Source: Rhizobium sullae (GTDB lineage Bacteria > Pseudomonadota > Alphaproteobacteria > Rhizobiales > Rhizobiaceae). Taken from it: DNA of 64,000 nucleotides. Every line of letters starts with the position of its first letter. The stretch's first letter is position 1. Below the pieces are notes generated by a model. The model was not told where the DNA came from, made no database searches, and saw only the letters and a list, made by a program, of their open reading frames with translations. Shown piece by piece: positions 37,216 through 46,191 of this stretch. The translations under genes were made by a program, and so were the position numbers. Location: the NCBI RefSeq assembly GCF_900169785.1, contig NZ_FWER01000018.1:37161-101160 (forward strand), in the 5' to 3' direction.

Positions 37216-39432
37216 ATGAGCACAGATTCGTCCGATCTCTTTGGCGCGTTATTCGAAGCACCGGCCGCGAACCGCACGGTTCCGGTTCTCGTGCCCATGC
37301 CCGCGCCGAAACCCTATTCCTATTCGGTTCCGGACGGCATCGCGGTCGAGCCGGGTTCGGTTGTACAGGTGCCGCTTGGGCCACGGCAGGTGATCGGCGT
37401 TGTCTGGGACGGCGGCGAAGATGGCATCGATCCGAAGAAGCTCCGGCCGATCACGCATGTCTTCGATTGCCCGCCGCTTTCCAAGGAATTGCGGGATTTC
37501 ATCGACTGGGTATCTGCCTATACGCTATCCCCGCCCGGTCTTGTTGCCCGCATGGCGCTTCGTGCGCCGAATGCCTTCGAACCGGAGCCGATGGTGGAAG
37601 GATTGCGCTTCGTCGGCGGCGCGCCGGAACGGATGACGCCTGCGCGTGCCCGGGTGCTCGATACGGCATCGGACGGTATCTCGTGGACACGGACCGGACT
37701 TGCGCACGCCGCCGGCGTTTCCACGAGCGTCGTCGACGGCCTCATCAGCCAAGGGCTCTTCGAGACGATTTTCCTGCCACCGCCTCCGGTCGTGGCAAAA
37801 CCCGATCCAGACTTTGCGTCTTCGCGGCTGCAGGGGCCGCAGAAGGATGCAGCCGAAGAGATTTTGACCGAAGTCAGAAAACGTGAGTTTGCCGTCTCGC
37901 TGATCGATGGCGTGACGGGGTCCGGCAAGACCGAGGTCTATTTCGAGGCGATTGCCGAGACGCTTCGCCGCGGCAAACAAGTGCTGATCCTCCTGCCGGA
38001 AATCGCACTCACCGCAAGTTTCCTCGAGCGCTTCCAGGACCGGTTCGGCGCAAAGCCGGCCGAATGGCATTCCGATCTTGCGCCGCGCATGCGCGAGAAA
38101 GTCTGGCGGCAGGCGGTGACCGGCGAGGTTCGCGTGGTTGCCGGCGCTCGGTCGGCATTGTTTCTGCCGTTCGAAGATCTCGGGCTCATCGTCGTCGATG
38201 AGGAGCATGATCCGGCCTACAAACAGGAAGACCGTGTCTATTACAATGCCCGCGACATGGCGGTCGTCCGTGGACGTATCGGCGATTTCCCGGTCGTTCT
38301 CGTGTCGGCGACGCCTTCTGTCGAAAGCCAGGTGAACGGCCAGAACGGGCGCTACAGCACCATCCATCTGCCGACGCGCTTCGGCAACGCGGCGCTGCCC
38401 GATTTGCATCTCGTCGATATGCGGCGGCATGCGCCGGAGAAGGGGGGCTTTCTCTCGCCGGTCTTGATCCGCGCGATCGGCAAGGCGGTCGAAAAGGGCG
38501 AGCAGGCGCTGCTCTTCCTCAATCGCCGCGGCTACGCGCCGTTGACACTCTGCCGTATCTGCGGCCACCGCTTCCAGTGCCCGCAATGCTCGAGCTGGCT
38601 TGTCGAGCATCGATTCCGCAAGCAGCTCCAGTGCCATCAATGCGGCCATGCGGAGCGGACGCCGGAGGCCTGTCCGGAATGCGGAACGCTTGACCATCTC
38701 GTTGCCTGCGGCCCGGGGGTCGAGCGCATTGCCGAAGAAGTGGAGCGCCATTTCCCCGACGCGCGGACGATTGTGCTGTCTTCCGACATCATGGGCGGCG
38801 TCAAACGCCTGCGGCTGGAGCTTGAGGCGATTGCCAAGGGCGAAGCAGATATCGTCATCGGCACGCAGCTTGTCGCCAAGGGGCATAACTTTCCGTTGAT
38901 GACACTCGTCGGCATCGTCGATGCGGATCTCGGTCTCGCCAACGGCGATCCGCGTGCGGCGGAAAGGACGTTCCAGCTTCTTTCGCAGGTGACGGGCCGG
39001 GCGGGGCGAACGGGTCTGAAAAGTCACGGCCTCTTGCAGACATATCAGCCGCAGCATCCCGTCATGCAGGCGATCGTTTCAGGCGACGCGAGCGCGTTCT
39101 ATGAGCGGGAAATCGTCGAGCGCGAGCGGGCAATTCTGCCGCCATTCGGGCGCCTTGCGTCGATCATCGTTTCGGCCGAAACGCGGCACGACGCGGAAAA
39201 CCACGCCCGCAGCATGCGGAATGCGGCGCCTCAGGTATCCGGCATCTCCATCCTTGGCCCGGCCGAAGCACCGCTGGCGCTCGTTCGCGGCCGCTACCGT
39301 TTCCGGCTGCTCGTGCACGGACGGCGGAATACCGACATGCAGGCATTTCTGCGAACGATGCTCGCGCAGGCGCCGAAAGAGCGCGGCTCAGTGCACGTGC
39401 AGCTCGATGTCGATCCGCAAAGCTTCCTGTAG
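37216..39432 (+). CDS. priA: Primosomal replication protein N' (PriA helicase)
   Basis: 738-residue superfamily 2 helicase that restarts stalled replication forks. The N-terminal 3'BD/winged-helix part begins about residue 20 (TVPVLVPMPAPKPYSYSVPDG). Walker A is GVTGSGKTEVY (about 233) and Walker B is VVDEEHDPAYKQED (about 325). The zinc-binding insertion has paired Cys motifs CRICGHRFQCPQC and CHQCGHAERTPEACPECG (about 446-490). The helicase C-terminal part is intact, with GTQLVAKGHNFP and QVTGRAGR. It lies 54 bases after the ATPase gene. Confidence 0.96.
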   Translation: MSTDSSDLFGALFEAPAANRTVPVLVPMPAPKPYSYSVPDGIAVEPGSVVQVPLGPRQVIGVVWDGGEDGIDPKKLRPITHVFDCPPLSKELRDFIDWVSAYTLSPPGLVARMALRAPNAFEPEPMVEGLRFVGGAPERMTPARARVLDTASDGISWTRTGLAHAAGVSTSVVDGLISQGLFETIFLPPPPVVAKPDPDFASSRLQGPQKDAAEEILTEVRKREFAVSLIDGVTGSGKTEVYFEAIAETLRRGKQVLILLPEIALTASFLERFQDRFGAKPAEWHSDLAPRMREKVWRQAVTGEVRVVAGARSALFLPFEDLGLIVVDEEHDPAYKQEDRVYYNARDMAVVRGRIGDFPVVLVSATPSVESQVNGQNGRYSTIHLPTRFGNAALPDLHLVDMRRHAPEKGGFLSPVLIRAIGKAVEKGEQALLFLNRRGYAPLTLCRICGHRFQCPQCSSWLVEHRFRKQLQCHQCGHAERTPEACPECGTLDHLVACGPGVERIAEEVERHFPDARTIVLSSDIMGGVKRLRLELEAIAKGEADIVIGTQLVAKGHNFPLMTLVGIVDADLGLANGDPRAAERTFQLLSQVTGRAGRTGLKSHGLLQTYQPQHPVMQAIVSGDASAFYEREIVERERAILPPFGRLASIIVSAETRHDAENHARSMRNAAPQVSGISILGPAEAPLALVRGRYRFRLLVHGRRNTDMQAFLRTMLAQAPKERGSVHVQLDVDPQSFL

Positions 39433-39513
39433 ATCGGCGATGGACCGCCGTTTTCCATCCGGCGCAATCATGTCATAAGGTCAAGTATTCGCGGCATGAT
39501 TTGGAGTTGATCC

Positions 39514-39903
39514 ATGGAGTTCTATTTTCCGGAGACGTTTGGCGAACAGCTCGCCTTTTGCACGGCGGCGTTCACGGCTCTTGCGGGTCTCGTCATCATG
39601 TTCGCGCCCGGATATGCGATGCAGCTTTTCGGCCTTCAACCACGCGCAGAGCGCCGCGACGGTTACGCAGAGCAGCGCTCCGTCGGTGGTTTCTATCTCG
39701 GCTTCGGACTGGCGGCGGTCATGCTGGCGCAGGATTTCATCTACATGGCGCTCGGCGCGGCTTTTGCGATGGCAGCTTTCGCCCGGGTCGTTTCTCTTCT
39801 TTCTGATAAGGGGAGCACAATTCTCAACTATTTACTTCTGGTTGTGCAGACCGCTCTAGCGGCACTCCCGCTCGCCTATTCCCTGGGCTTCTTCGCAACC
39901 TAG
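39514..39903 (+). CDS. small integral membrane protein (DUF4345-like)
   Basis: 129-residue protein with about four hydrophobic helices (FCTAAFTALAGLVIMFAPGYAM, GGFYLGFGLAAVML, YMALGAAFAMAAFARVVS, LNYLLLVVQTALAALPLAYSLG). The arrangement resembles small DUF4345-type membrane proteins, though I am not sure of the family. GGAG precedes the ATG by seven bases. It lies between priA and the ATP synthase operon. Confidence 0.65.
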   Translation: MEFYFPETFGEQLAFCTAAFTALAGLVIMFAPGYAMQLFGLQPRAERRDGYAEQRSVGGFYLGFGLAAVMLAQDFIYMALGAAFAMAAFARVVSLLSDKGSTILNYLLLVVQTALAALPLAYSLGFFAT

Positions 39904-40157
39904 ATTACAGGGCCGCGAGCCGCTTGCTCGCCGGCCTTTGCGCCATTTCACGATTTTGCAGATAGAAAAGCATTCGAAAGGCATATTCGGGCACTACGCG
40001 TGTTGCGAGTCCCGACATCCTATGTTAGACGGACCCCGAATTTCGGAAGAAGCAAGAGGCTTCTCTTGCGATTTCTGGGGGAAATCATAACGAATTCAAG
40101 AATATAGGTCAGGCGCCCGCCAGCGGCCGGATTCTTGGGTTGAAATCAGGGAAATTT
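39904..40157. promoter_or_regulatory. atp operon upstream region with hairpin
   Basis: 254 non-coding bases before atpH. GCAAGAG (40052-40058) and CTCTTGC (40063-40069) make a perfect 7-bp stem with the tetraloop GCTT, about 90 bases before the atpH start, probably in the mRNA leader. It has no T-run, so it is not a terminator. No promoter elements could be placed confidently. Confidence 0.45.
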
Positions 40158-40724
40158 GTGCCCGTGGCAGACACGTCCCAGCTTACTTCTGGTGTTGCAG
40201 AACGATATGCGTCCTCGCTGTTCGAACTGGCGCTTGAAGAGGGCGCCGTTGAGAGCGTCACTGCAGATCTCGACCGGTTCCAGGCGATGCTGGATGAGAG
40301 CGACGACCTGAAGCGCTTCGTCGCGAGCCCGGTATTCTCCGCCGACGATCAGCTCAAGGCGATCGTTGCAATCAGCGAGAAGGCCGGCATCGGCGGCTTC
40401 GTTGGTAATTTCCTGAAGGTTGTGGCGCGTAACCGCCGCCTCTTTGCCCTCCCGGGCATGATCAAGGCCTTCCGCATCATTGCTGCTCGCCAGCGTGGCG
40501 AAATTTCTGCCGAGGTTACCTCGGCCCATGCGCTGAGCACAGCGCAGGAAACCGAATTGAAGGCGGCGCTGAAGGGCGTCACCGGCAAAGACGTGGCGAT
40601 TGCCGTCACGGTCGATCCGTCAATTCTTGGTGGTCTGATCGTGAAGGTCGGGTCCCGTCAGATTGATACGTCGCTTCGTACCAAACTTTCTACCCTCAAG
40701 CTTGCATTGAAAGAGGTTGGCTGA
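40158..40724 (+). CDS. atpH: ATP synthase F1 delta subunit
   Basis: 188-residue stalk subunit connecting F1 to the peripheral stalk. Conserved segments are GVAERYASSLFELALEEG at the N-terminus and DPSILGGLIVKVGSRQIDTSLRTKLSTLK at the C-terminus. The start is a GTG at 40158 (V-P-V-A-D-T-S-Q), with AGGGA five bases upstream; the frame is open to a TTG at 40140. It overlaps atpA by one base (TGATG). Confidence 0.95.
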   Translation: MPVADTSQLTSGVAERYASSLFELALEEGAVESVTADLDRFQAMLDESDDLKRFVASPVFSADDQLKAIVAISEKAGIGGFVGNFLKVVARNRRLFALPGMIKAFRIIAARQRGEISAEVTSAHALSTAQETELKAALKGVTGKDVAIAVTVDPSILGGLIVKVGSRQIDTSLRTKLSTLKLALKEVG

Positions 40725-42253
40725 TGGATATCCGCGCCGCGGAAATTTCCGCAATTCTCAAAGATCAAATTAAAAATTTCGGCAAAGAGGCGGAAGTCTC
40801 GGAAGTCGGCCAGGTGCTTTCTGTCGGTGACGGTATTGCTCGCGTTTACGGTCTGGACAACGTTCAGGCGGGTGAAATGGTCGAGTTCCCCGGTGGCATC
40901 CGCGGGATGGCGCTGAACCTCGAGTCCGATAACGTCGGTGTCGTTATCTTCGGATCCGACCGCGACATCAAGGAAGGCGACACCGTCAAGCGAACCGGCG
41001 CTATCGTTGACGTTCCGGTTGGTCCGGAACTGCTCGGCCGCGTCGTCGACGCTCTCGGCAATCCGATTGACGGTAAGGGCCCGATCAACGCGACGCGCCG
41101 TTCGCGTGTCGATATCAAGGCGCCGGGCATCATTCCGCGTAAGTCGGTTCACGAGCCGATGTCGACCGGCCTCAAGGCTATCGATGCTCTCATCCCCGTC
41201 GGCCGCGGCCAGCGCGAGCTTGTCATCGGCGACCGCCAGACCGGCAAGACCGCGATCCTTCTCGACACGATCCTGAACCAGAAGGCCATTCACGACTCCG
41301 GTCCGGAAGCTGAAAAGCTTTTTTGCGTCTACGTCGCCGTTGGCCAGAAACGCTCCACGGTTGCGCAGTTCGTCAAGGTTCTCGAAGAACGTGGCGCCCT
41401 GAAGTATTCGATCATTGTCGCCGCGACGGCTTCTGATCCCGCTCCGATGCAGTTCCTGGCTCCATTTGCCGGCTGCGCCATGGGCGAATATTTCCGCGAC
41501 AACGGCCAGCATGCGCTGATCGGTTACGACGACCTCTCCAAACAGGCCGTTTCCTACCGCCAGATGTCGCTGCTGCTGCGCCGCCCGCCGGGCCGCGAAG
41601 CCTACCCGGGCGACGTCTTTTACCTGCACTCGCGTCTCCTCGAGCGCGCTGCAAAGATGAGCGACGCAATGGGCGCCGGTTCGCTGACGGCCCTGCCGGT
41701 CATCGAAACGCAGGGCAACGACGTTTCGGCTTTCATTCCGACCAACGTGATCTCGATCACCGACGGTCAGATCTTCCTCGAAACCGATCTGTTCTATCAG
41801 GGTATCCGTCCGGCCGTTAACGTCGGTCTGTCGGTTTCCCGCGTCGGTTCCGCCGCGCAGATCAAGGCGATGAAGCAGGTTGCCGGCTCGATCAAGGGTG
41901 AGCTTGCCCAGTATCGCGAAATGGCAGCCTTTGCCCAATTCGGTTCGGACCTTGACGCCGCGACGCAGCGCCTGCTGAACCGTGGTGCCCGTCTGACCGA
42001 ACTCCTGAAGCAGCCGCAGTTCTCGCCGCTGAAGGTGGAAGAGCAGGTCGCGGTCATCTTCGCGGGCGTCAATGGTTATCTGGACAAGATCGCCGTCGCT
42101 CAGATCGGCAAGTTCGAGCAGGCACTGCTTTCGTACCTGCGCTCGGAAGGCTCAGCCATCCTCGACACGATCCGCACGGAGAAGGCAATCAGCGACGATA
42201 CCAAGGGCAAGCTGGTGGCTGCTCTCGATACCTTCGCGAAGTCTTTCGCCTGA
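40724..42253 (+). CDS. atpA: ATP synthase F1 alpha subunit
   Basis: 509-residue non-catalytic nucleotide-binding subunit. It starts MDIRAAEISAILKDQIKNF, has the P-loop GDRQTGKTAI (about residues 170-179) and the alpha signature PAVNVGLSVSRVGS with the arginine finger. Translation is coupled to atpH by stop/start overlap. The F0 genes are not here, which is the usual alphaproteobacterial split of F0 and F1 operons. Confidence 0.98.
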   Translation: MDIRAAEISAILKDQIKNFGKEAEVSEVGQVLSVGDGIARVYGLDNVQAGEMVEFPGGIRGMALNLESDNVGVVIFGSDRDIKEGDTVKRTGAIVDVPVGPELLGRVVDALGNPIDGKGPINATRRSRVDIKAPGIIPRKSVHEPMSTGLKAIDALIPVGRGQRELVIGDRQTGKTAILLDTILNQKAIHDSGPEAEKLFCVYVAVGQKRSTVAQFVKVLEERGALKYSIIVAATASDPAPMQFLAPFAGCAMGEYFRDNGQHALIGYDDLSKQAVSYRQMSLLLRRPPGREAYPGDVFYLHSRLLERAAKMSDAMGAGSLTALPVIETQGNDVSAFIPTNVISITDGQIFLETDLFYQGIRPAVNVGLSVSRVGSAAQIKAMKQVAGSIKGELAQYREMAAFAQFGSDLDAATQRLLNRGARLTELLKQPQFSPLKVEEQVAVIFAGVNGYLDKIAVAQIGKFEQALLSYLRSEGSAILDTIRTEKAISDDTKGKLVAALDTFAKSFA

Positions 42254-42279
42254 TCGCACCCATTTAGGACGGAAAACGG

Positions 42280-43164
42280 ATGCCTTCACTTAAGGATCTG
42301 AAAAACCGGATCGCCTCCGTCAAGGCGACGCAGAAGATAACCAAGGCGATGAAGATGGTCGCCGCGGCGAAGCTTCGGCGTGCGCAGGAGGCGGCCGAGG
42401 CCGCCCGGCCTTACTCGGAGCGCATGGCGACTGTTCTTTCGAACATCTCCAAGGCGATGACTGATGCCGACAGCGCACCAGTGCTCATGACGGGTACGGG
42501 CAAGGATCAGGTTCACCTGCTCGTTGTCTGCACTGCCGAGCGCGGCCTCTGCGGCGGCTTCAATTCGCAGATCGCGCGCTTTGCCCGAGATCATGCCCGC
42601 AAGCTCATCTCCGAGGGCAAGACCGTCAAGATCTTCACCGTCGGCAAGAAGGGCTATGACGTTCTTCGCCGCGAATTTGCTTCGCTCATCGTCGAGCGCA
42701 AGGAACTTCGCGACGTCAAGCGCATCGGCTTCGAGAATGCCGACCAGGTCGGCAGACGCGTCATCGAGATGTTCGAAGCCGGGGAATTCGACGTTTGCAC
42801 GCTGTTCTACTCGGAATTCAAATCGGTCATCTCGCAGGTGCCGACGGCTCAGCAGCTTATCCCGGCTTCGGCTCCTGACGCTGTTGTTGAAGACGCCGAG
42901 CATTCGGGTGCCGTTTATGAATACGAGCCGGATCCGGCATCGATCCTGAACGACCTGATCCCGCGCAACATCTCGGTCCAGGTTTTCCGCGCGCTGCTTG
43001 AAAATGTCGCCGGCGAAATGGGCGCGAAGATGAGCGCGATGGACAGTGCGACGCGCAACGCTGGTGAGATGATCAATAAGCTGACGCTCAGCTATAACCG
43101 CCAGCGTCAGGCTCAGATCACCAAGGAACTCATTGAAATCATTTCGGGCGCGGAAGCGCTCTGA
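42280..43164 (+). CDS. atpG: ATP synthase F1 gamma subunit
   Basis: 294-residue rotor shaft. The N-terminal helix MPSLKDLKNRIASVKATQKITKAMKMVAAAKLRRAQ and the C-terminal MSAMDSATRNAGEMINKLTLSYNRQRQAQITKEL form the coiled coil. AERGLCGGFNSQIAR is the conserved central segment. It sits 26 bases after atpA. Confidence 0.98.
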   Translation: MPSLKDLKNRIASVKATQKITKAMKMVAAAKLRRAQEAAEAARPYSERMATVLSNISKAMTDADSAPVLMTGTGKDQVHLLVVCTAERGLCGGFNSQIARFARDHARKLISEGKTVKIFTVGKKGYDVLRREFASLIVERKELRDVKRIGFENADQVGRRVIEMFEAGEFDVCTLFYSEFKSVISQVPTAQQLIPASAPDAVVEDAEHSGAVYEYEPDPASILNDLIPRNISVQVFRALLENVAGEMGAKMSAMDSATRNAGEMINKLTLSYNRQRQAQITKELIEIISGAEAL

Positions 43165-43187
43165 GGTTAGAGAAAGAGGGTATGAAA

Positions 43188-44663
43188 ATGGCTAGGGCAG
43201 CTACCCCGAAGGCGGCAGCGAAGACCGCCGCTAAGAAGACCGCCACAGGCTCTGTCGGCAGGGTCACACAGGTTATCGGCGCCGTCGTCGACGTTGCTTT
43301 TTTCGAAGGCGAACTGCCGGCGATTTTGAACGCGCTCGAAACCACCAACATGGGCAACCGTCTGGTTCTGGAAGTTGCACAGCACCTCGGCGAAAACGAA
43401 GTCCGCACGATCGCCATGGATTCGTCCGAAGGTCTGGTGCGCGGCCAGGAAGTCGTCGACACCGGCGCTCCAATTTCGGTCCCGGTCGGCCCGGAGACGC
43501 TCGGCCGCATCATGAACGTCATCGGCGAGCCGGTTGATGAAGCCGGTCCGCTGGTCACCGCTTCCAGGCGCGCGATCCATCAGGACGCACCGTCTTACGT
43601 CGAGCAGTCGACGGAAGCACAGATTCTCGTCACCGGCATCAAGGTCGTCGACCTTCTGGCTCCGTACGCCAAGGGCGGCAAGATCGGCCTCTTCGGCGGT
43701 GCCGGCGTCGGCAAGACGGTTCTCATCATGGAACTGATCAACAACGTCGCCAAGGCGCACGGTGGTTACTCGGTGTTTGCAGGCGTCGGTGAACGCACCC
43801 GCGAAGGCAACGACCTCTATCACGAAATGATCGAATCGGGCGTCAACAAGCATGGCGGCGGCGAAGGCTCGAAGGCCGCCCTCGTCTACGGCCAGATGAA
43901 CGAACCGCCGGGTGCTCGCGCTCGCGTCGCTCTGACCGGTCTGACGGTTGCTGAGAACTTCCGCGACCAGGGCCAGGACGTTCTGTTCTTCGTCGACAAT
44001 ATCTTCCGCTTCACGCAGGCGGGGTCGGAAGTGTCGGCTCTGCTCGGCCGCATTCCTTCGGCTGTGGGTTACCAGCCGACGCTCGCAACCGACATGGGCC
44101 AGATGCAGGAACGCATCACGACGACGACGACCGGCTCGATCACCTCGGTTCAGGCTATCTACGTTCCGGCCGACGACTTGACCGACCCGGCTCCGGCAAC
44201 CTCGTTCGCACACCTTGACGCAACGACCGTTCTGTCGCGCTCGATCGCTGAAAAGGGCATCTATCCGGCCGTTGACCCGCTCGACTCTACGTCGCGCATG
44301 CTCGACCCGATGGTCGTCGGCGAAGAACACTACGAAGTTGCCCGTAAGGTTCAGTCGACGCTGCAGCGCTACAAGGCCCTGCAGGACATCATCGCGATCC
44401 TTGGCATGGACGAACTGTCCGAAGAGGACAAGCTCGCCGTCGCCCGCGCCCGCAAGATCGAGCGCTTCCTGTCGCAGCCGTTCTTCGTTGCCGAAGTCTT
44501 CACCGGTTCGCCGGGCAAGCTGGTTGCTCTCGAAGACACGATCAAGGGCTTCAAGGGTCTCGTCAACGGCGAATACGACCACCTGCCGGAAGCTGCCTTC
44601 TACATGGTCGGCTCGATGGAAGAAGCCATCGAGAAGGCTAAGAAGCTCTCCGCAGCTGCTTGA
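43188..44663 (+). CDS. atpD: ATP synthase F1 beta subunit
   Basis: 491-residue catalytic subunit. It has P-loop GGAGVGKTVL (about residues 170-179), catalytic Glu in GVGERTREGNDLY, and DELSEEDK (the DELSEED lever). An Ala/Lys-rich N-terminal extension (TPKAAAKTAAKKTATG) precedes the conserved GRVTQVIGAVVDV. ATGs occur at 43182 and 43188; AGAGGG (43175-43180) is correctly spaced only for 43188. Confidence 0.98.
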   Translation: MARAATPKAAAKTAAKKTATGSVGRVTQVIGAVVDVAFFEGELPAILNALETTNMGNRLVLEVAQHLGENEVRTIAMDSSEGLVRGQEVVDTGAPISVPVGPETLGRIMNVIGEPVDEAGPLVTASRRAIHQDAPSYVEQSTEAQILVTGIKVVDLLAPYAKGGKIGLFGGAGVGKTVLIMELINNVAKAHGGYSVFAGVGERTREGNDLYHEMIESGVNKHGGGEGSKAALVYGQMNEPPGARARVALTGLTVAENFRDQGQDVLFFVDNIFRFTQAGSEVSALLGRIPSAVGYQPTLATDMGQMQERITTTTTGSITSVQAIYVPADDLTDPAPATSFAHLDATTVLSRSIAEKGIYPAVDPLDSTSRMLDPMVVGEEHYEVARKVQSTLQRYKALQDIIAILGMDELSEEDKLAVARARKIERFLSQPFFVAEVFTGSPGKLVALEDTIKGFKGLVNGEYDHLPEAAFYMVGSMEEAIEKAKKLSAAA

Positions 44664-44902
44664 TGAACGAAGCTGATGACGAGATTTTCTGCTGCGACTC
44701 CCTGAGGGAAGTCGTGGCAGGACTTCCCGCCCCGGCGGCGCCGACCGTCTACAAAGCGGATAACGGCGCACTGATGATGGTGGTAGGGTTGGTCCAGACC
44801 GAAGAAGGTCTCGGATATCTCGATCAGGCGATACTGCACTGCCCGTTCTGCGGGACCAAACTGCAAGATGCAAAAGCCATAGCCGAGAAGGTAAGTCACT
44901 GA
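44663..44902 (+). CDS. small Cys-containing ORF embedded between atpD and atpC
   Basis: 79-residue hypothetical protein. Its ATG overlaps the atpD stop (TGATGA) and its TGA overlaps the atpC ATG (TGATGG), so it is stitched into the operon by coupled translation. It contains a CC pair (FCCDSL) and HCPFCGTKLQ, a CPxCG knuckle like half a zinc ribbon, around a central hydrophobic strand (ALMMVVGLVQ). Third-position G/C use is like the neighbours. The atpC ribosome site (GAGAAGG, 44884-44890) lies inside it. I recognise no family. Confidence 0.7.
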   Translation: MNEADDEIFCCDSLREVVAGLPAPAAPTVYKADNGALMMVVGLVQTEEGLGYLDQAILHCPFCGTKLQDAKAIAEKVSH

Positions 44903-45309
44903 TGGCTGACAATTTCAATTTTGAACTCGTATCTCCGGAGCGTCTGCTCCTGTCGGAGATGGTGACGGAAGTTGTCATTCCGGCAACCGAGGGCGAGATG
45001 ACCGTCATGGCGAACCACGCCCCGGCGATGACGACCATCAAGCCGGGTATCGTCAGCGTCCGCTCCAGCGGCGGCGCCAAGCAGGACTATGTCGTTTTCG
45101 GCGGTTTCGCCGACATCCTGCCGACCGGCTGCACGCTGCTTGCAGAATCTGCCGTCGCGGTCGAAGATCTTACCAAAGATGAGCTGACCCGTCGGATTGA
45201 GGCTGCGAAGAAGGAGCTCGAGGATGCCCTGCATCACGAGCATAAGTCCAGGCTCGAGCATTTCATCATGGAACTGACGCATCTGCGCGGCATCGTCCAG
45301 CAGGATTGA
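44902..45309 (+). CDS. atpC: ATP synthase F1 epsilon subunit
   Basis: 135-residue rotor subunit that inhibits ATP hydrolysis. The N-terminal beta-sandwich (FNFELVSPERLLLSEMVTEVVIPATEGEMTVM) and GIVSVRSSGGAKQDYVVFGGFADI are diagnostic; a C-terminal helical hairpin follows. It ends the operon at a strong terminator. Confidence 0.97.
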   Translation: MADNFNFELVSPERLLLSEMVTEVVIPATEGEMTVMANHAPAMTTIKPGIVSVRSSGGAKQDYVVFGGFADILPTGCTLLAESAVAVEDLTKDELTRRIEAAKKELEDALHHEHKSRLEHFIMELTHLRGIVQQD

Positions 45310-45332
45310 TCGGGATTGCAGGGAAATGACCT

Positions 45333-45361
45333 AAAGCGGCCTTAGCGGGCCGCTTTTTTTG
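45333..45361 (+). terminator. Rho-independent terminator of the atp operon
   Basis: AAAGCGGCC pairs perfectly with GGCCGCTTT (9 bp, 6-base loop) and runs into seven Ts, 23 bases after the atpC stop. Confidence 0.94.
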
Positions 45362-45600
45362 TCGCGGCTGGGGTGGGGCCGGCTCAACGTGGAACGGCGT
45401 GGGCTCTCAGTAGGACCGGCCGTTCGATGAAGACACGCAGCCGCACGCATGGCATCTGCGCCTGCCAGCTTCCGCTCTCTCATTCGTGCCTCGCCTGGTC
45501 TGCCTCACCTCACGCCTAGGACATGATGCAGGGCAGGGCAAGGGCGCTGCCTGGGACAGCCGACATGTGGACGCGCAGCGCGCGATGCAATCCACCTTCG
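45362..45600. other. gene-free stretch between atpC and the flavin reductase
   Basis: About 240 bases with no convincing coding frame on either strand and no recognisable RNA. Frames here translate to Cys/Arg/Ser-rich noise. The base pattern differs from flanking genes (GC-rich but without third-position bias). It may be remnant DNA from the event that altered the downstream reductase terminus. Confidence 0.4.
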
Positions 45601-46179
45601 TTAGCCCGAACGGTCACACGTACCCTGGGCGGACACCCGGGCATGGATTAGCCCAGGTGTCCGCCGGCGTTTCCGTACCTGCCGGAAACGGAAACAGGAT
45701 CGCGTTTCTTCGGGCCGATCGAGGTTGCCGTCTTCATCGAAGCGGTTCCAAGGTGCCGCAATGCTTACTGTGTCACGCACGGTGACGGCATGGAGTTCGG
45801 CGAAGACAAGCCGCAGCTGCTCGACAGCACGCAGACCGCCCGAGATGCCTCCATAGGATACGAAGGCCACAGGTTTTCCATGCCAGGGTTCGTTGAACGA
45901 ATCGAGCACGAATTTCAGTGCCGCTGTGAAGCTGTGATTATATTCGGGCGTGACGACGATGAAGGCGTCCACCGCGTTCAGACGGGAGGCGAGACGCTTT
46001 ACTTCGCGATGACCGTCATCATGCTGGGATGGCAGGTCGAAATCGAGCGGATCGATGATATCGAGGTCGATCAGCGGATAGAGTACAAGCTGCCGGGTCA
46101 GCCATTTCACCACCGGGTCGCATATCCGGCCCTGTCGTATGCTTCCGTAGATGACGCCGACTTTGATGGCTGTTTTCAT
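45601..46179 (-). CDS. NADPH-dependent FMN reductase-like protein with altered C-terminus
   Basis: 192-residue flavodoxin-like reductase. The FMN phosphate loop is GSIRQGR (12-18), flavin contacts are TPEYNHSF (78-84), and SYGGISGGLRAVEQLR follows. Up to about residue 159 (DEDGNLDRPEET) it fits the family. The last 33 residues are Arg-rich and unlike the usual amphipathic C-terminal helix; they are encoded by two DNA palindromes (45628-45690). The start at 46179 has GGGG upstream. Its promoter contains a SoxR box, so it should be induced by redox-cycling agents. It may be inactive; treat as a possible pseudogene. Confidence 0.75.
   Translation of the reverse strand: MKTAIKVGVIYGSIRQGRICDPVVKWLTRQLVLYPLIDLDIIDPLDFDLPSQHDDGHREVKRLASRLNAVDAFIVVTPEYNHSFTAALKFVLDSFNEPWHGKPVAFVSYGGISGGLRAVEQLRLVFAELHAVTVRDTVSIAAPWNRFDEDGNLDRPEETRSCFRFRQVRKRRRTPGLIHARVSAQGTCDRSG
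45628..45690. repeat. twin palindromes, candidate RIME-type mosaic element
   Basis: Palindrome A is 45628-45642 with 45651-45665 (15 bp, one mismatch, 8-base loop). Palindrome B is 45668-45675 with 45683-45690 (8 bp, 7-base loop). Two adjacent palindromes in a short element are the architecture described for rhizobial intergenic mosaic elements (RIME). Family membership is inferred from architecture only. Confidence 0.55.
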
Positions 46180-46191
46180 AATTGCCCCTTC

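Noticed and set aside
43167..45080. A 637-codon minus-strand frame opposite atpD and atpC
   Set aside because: Antisense shadow with no recognisable domain or ribosome site.
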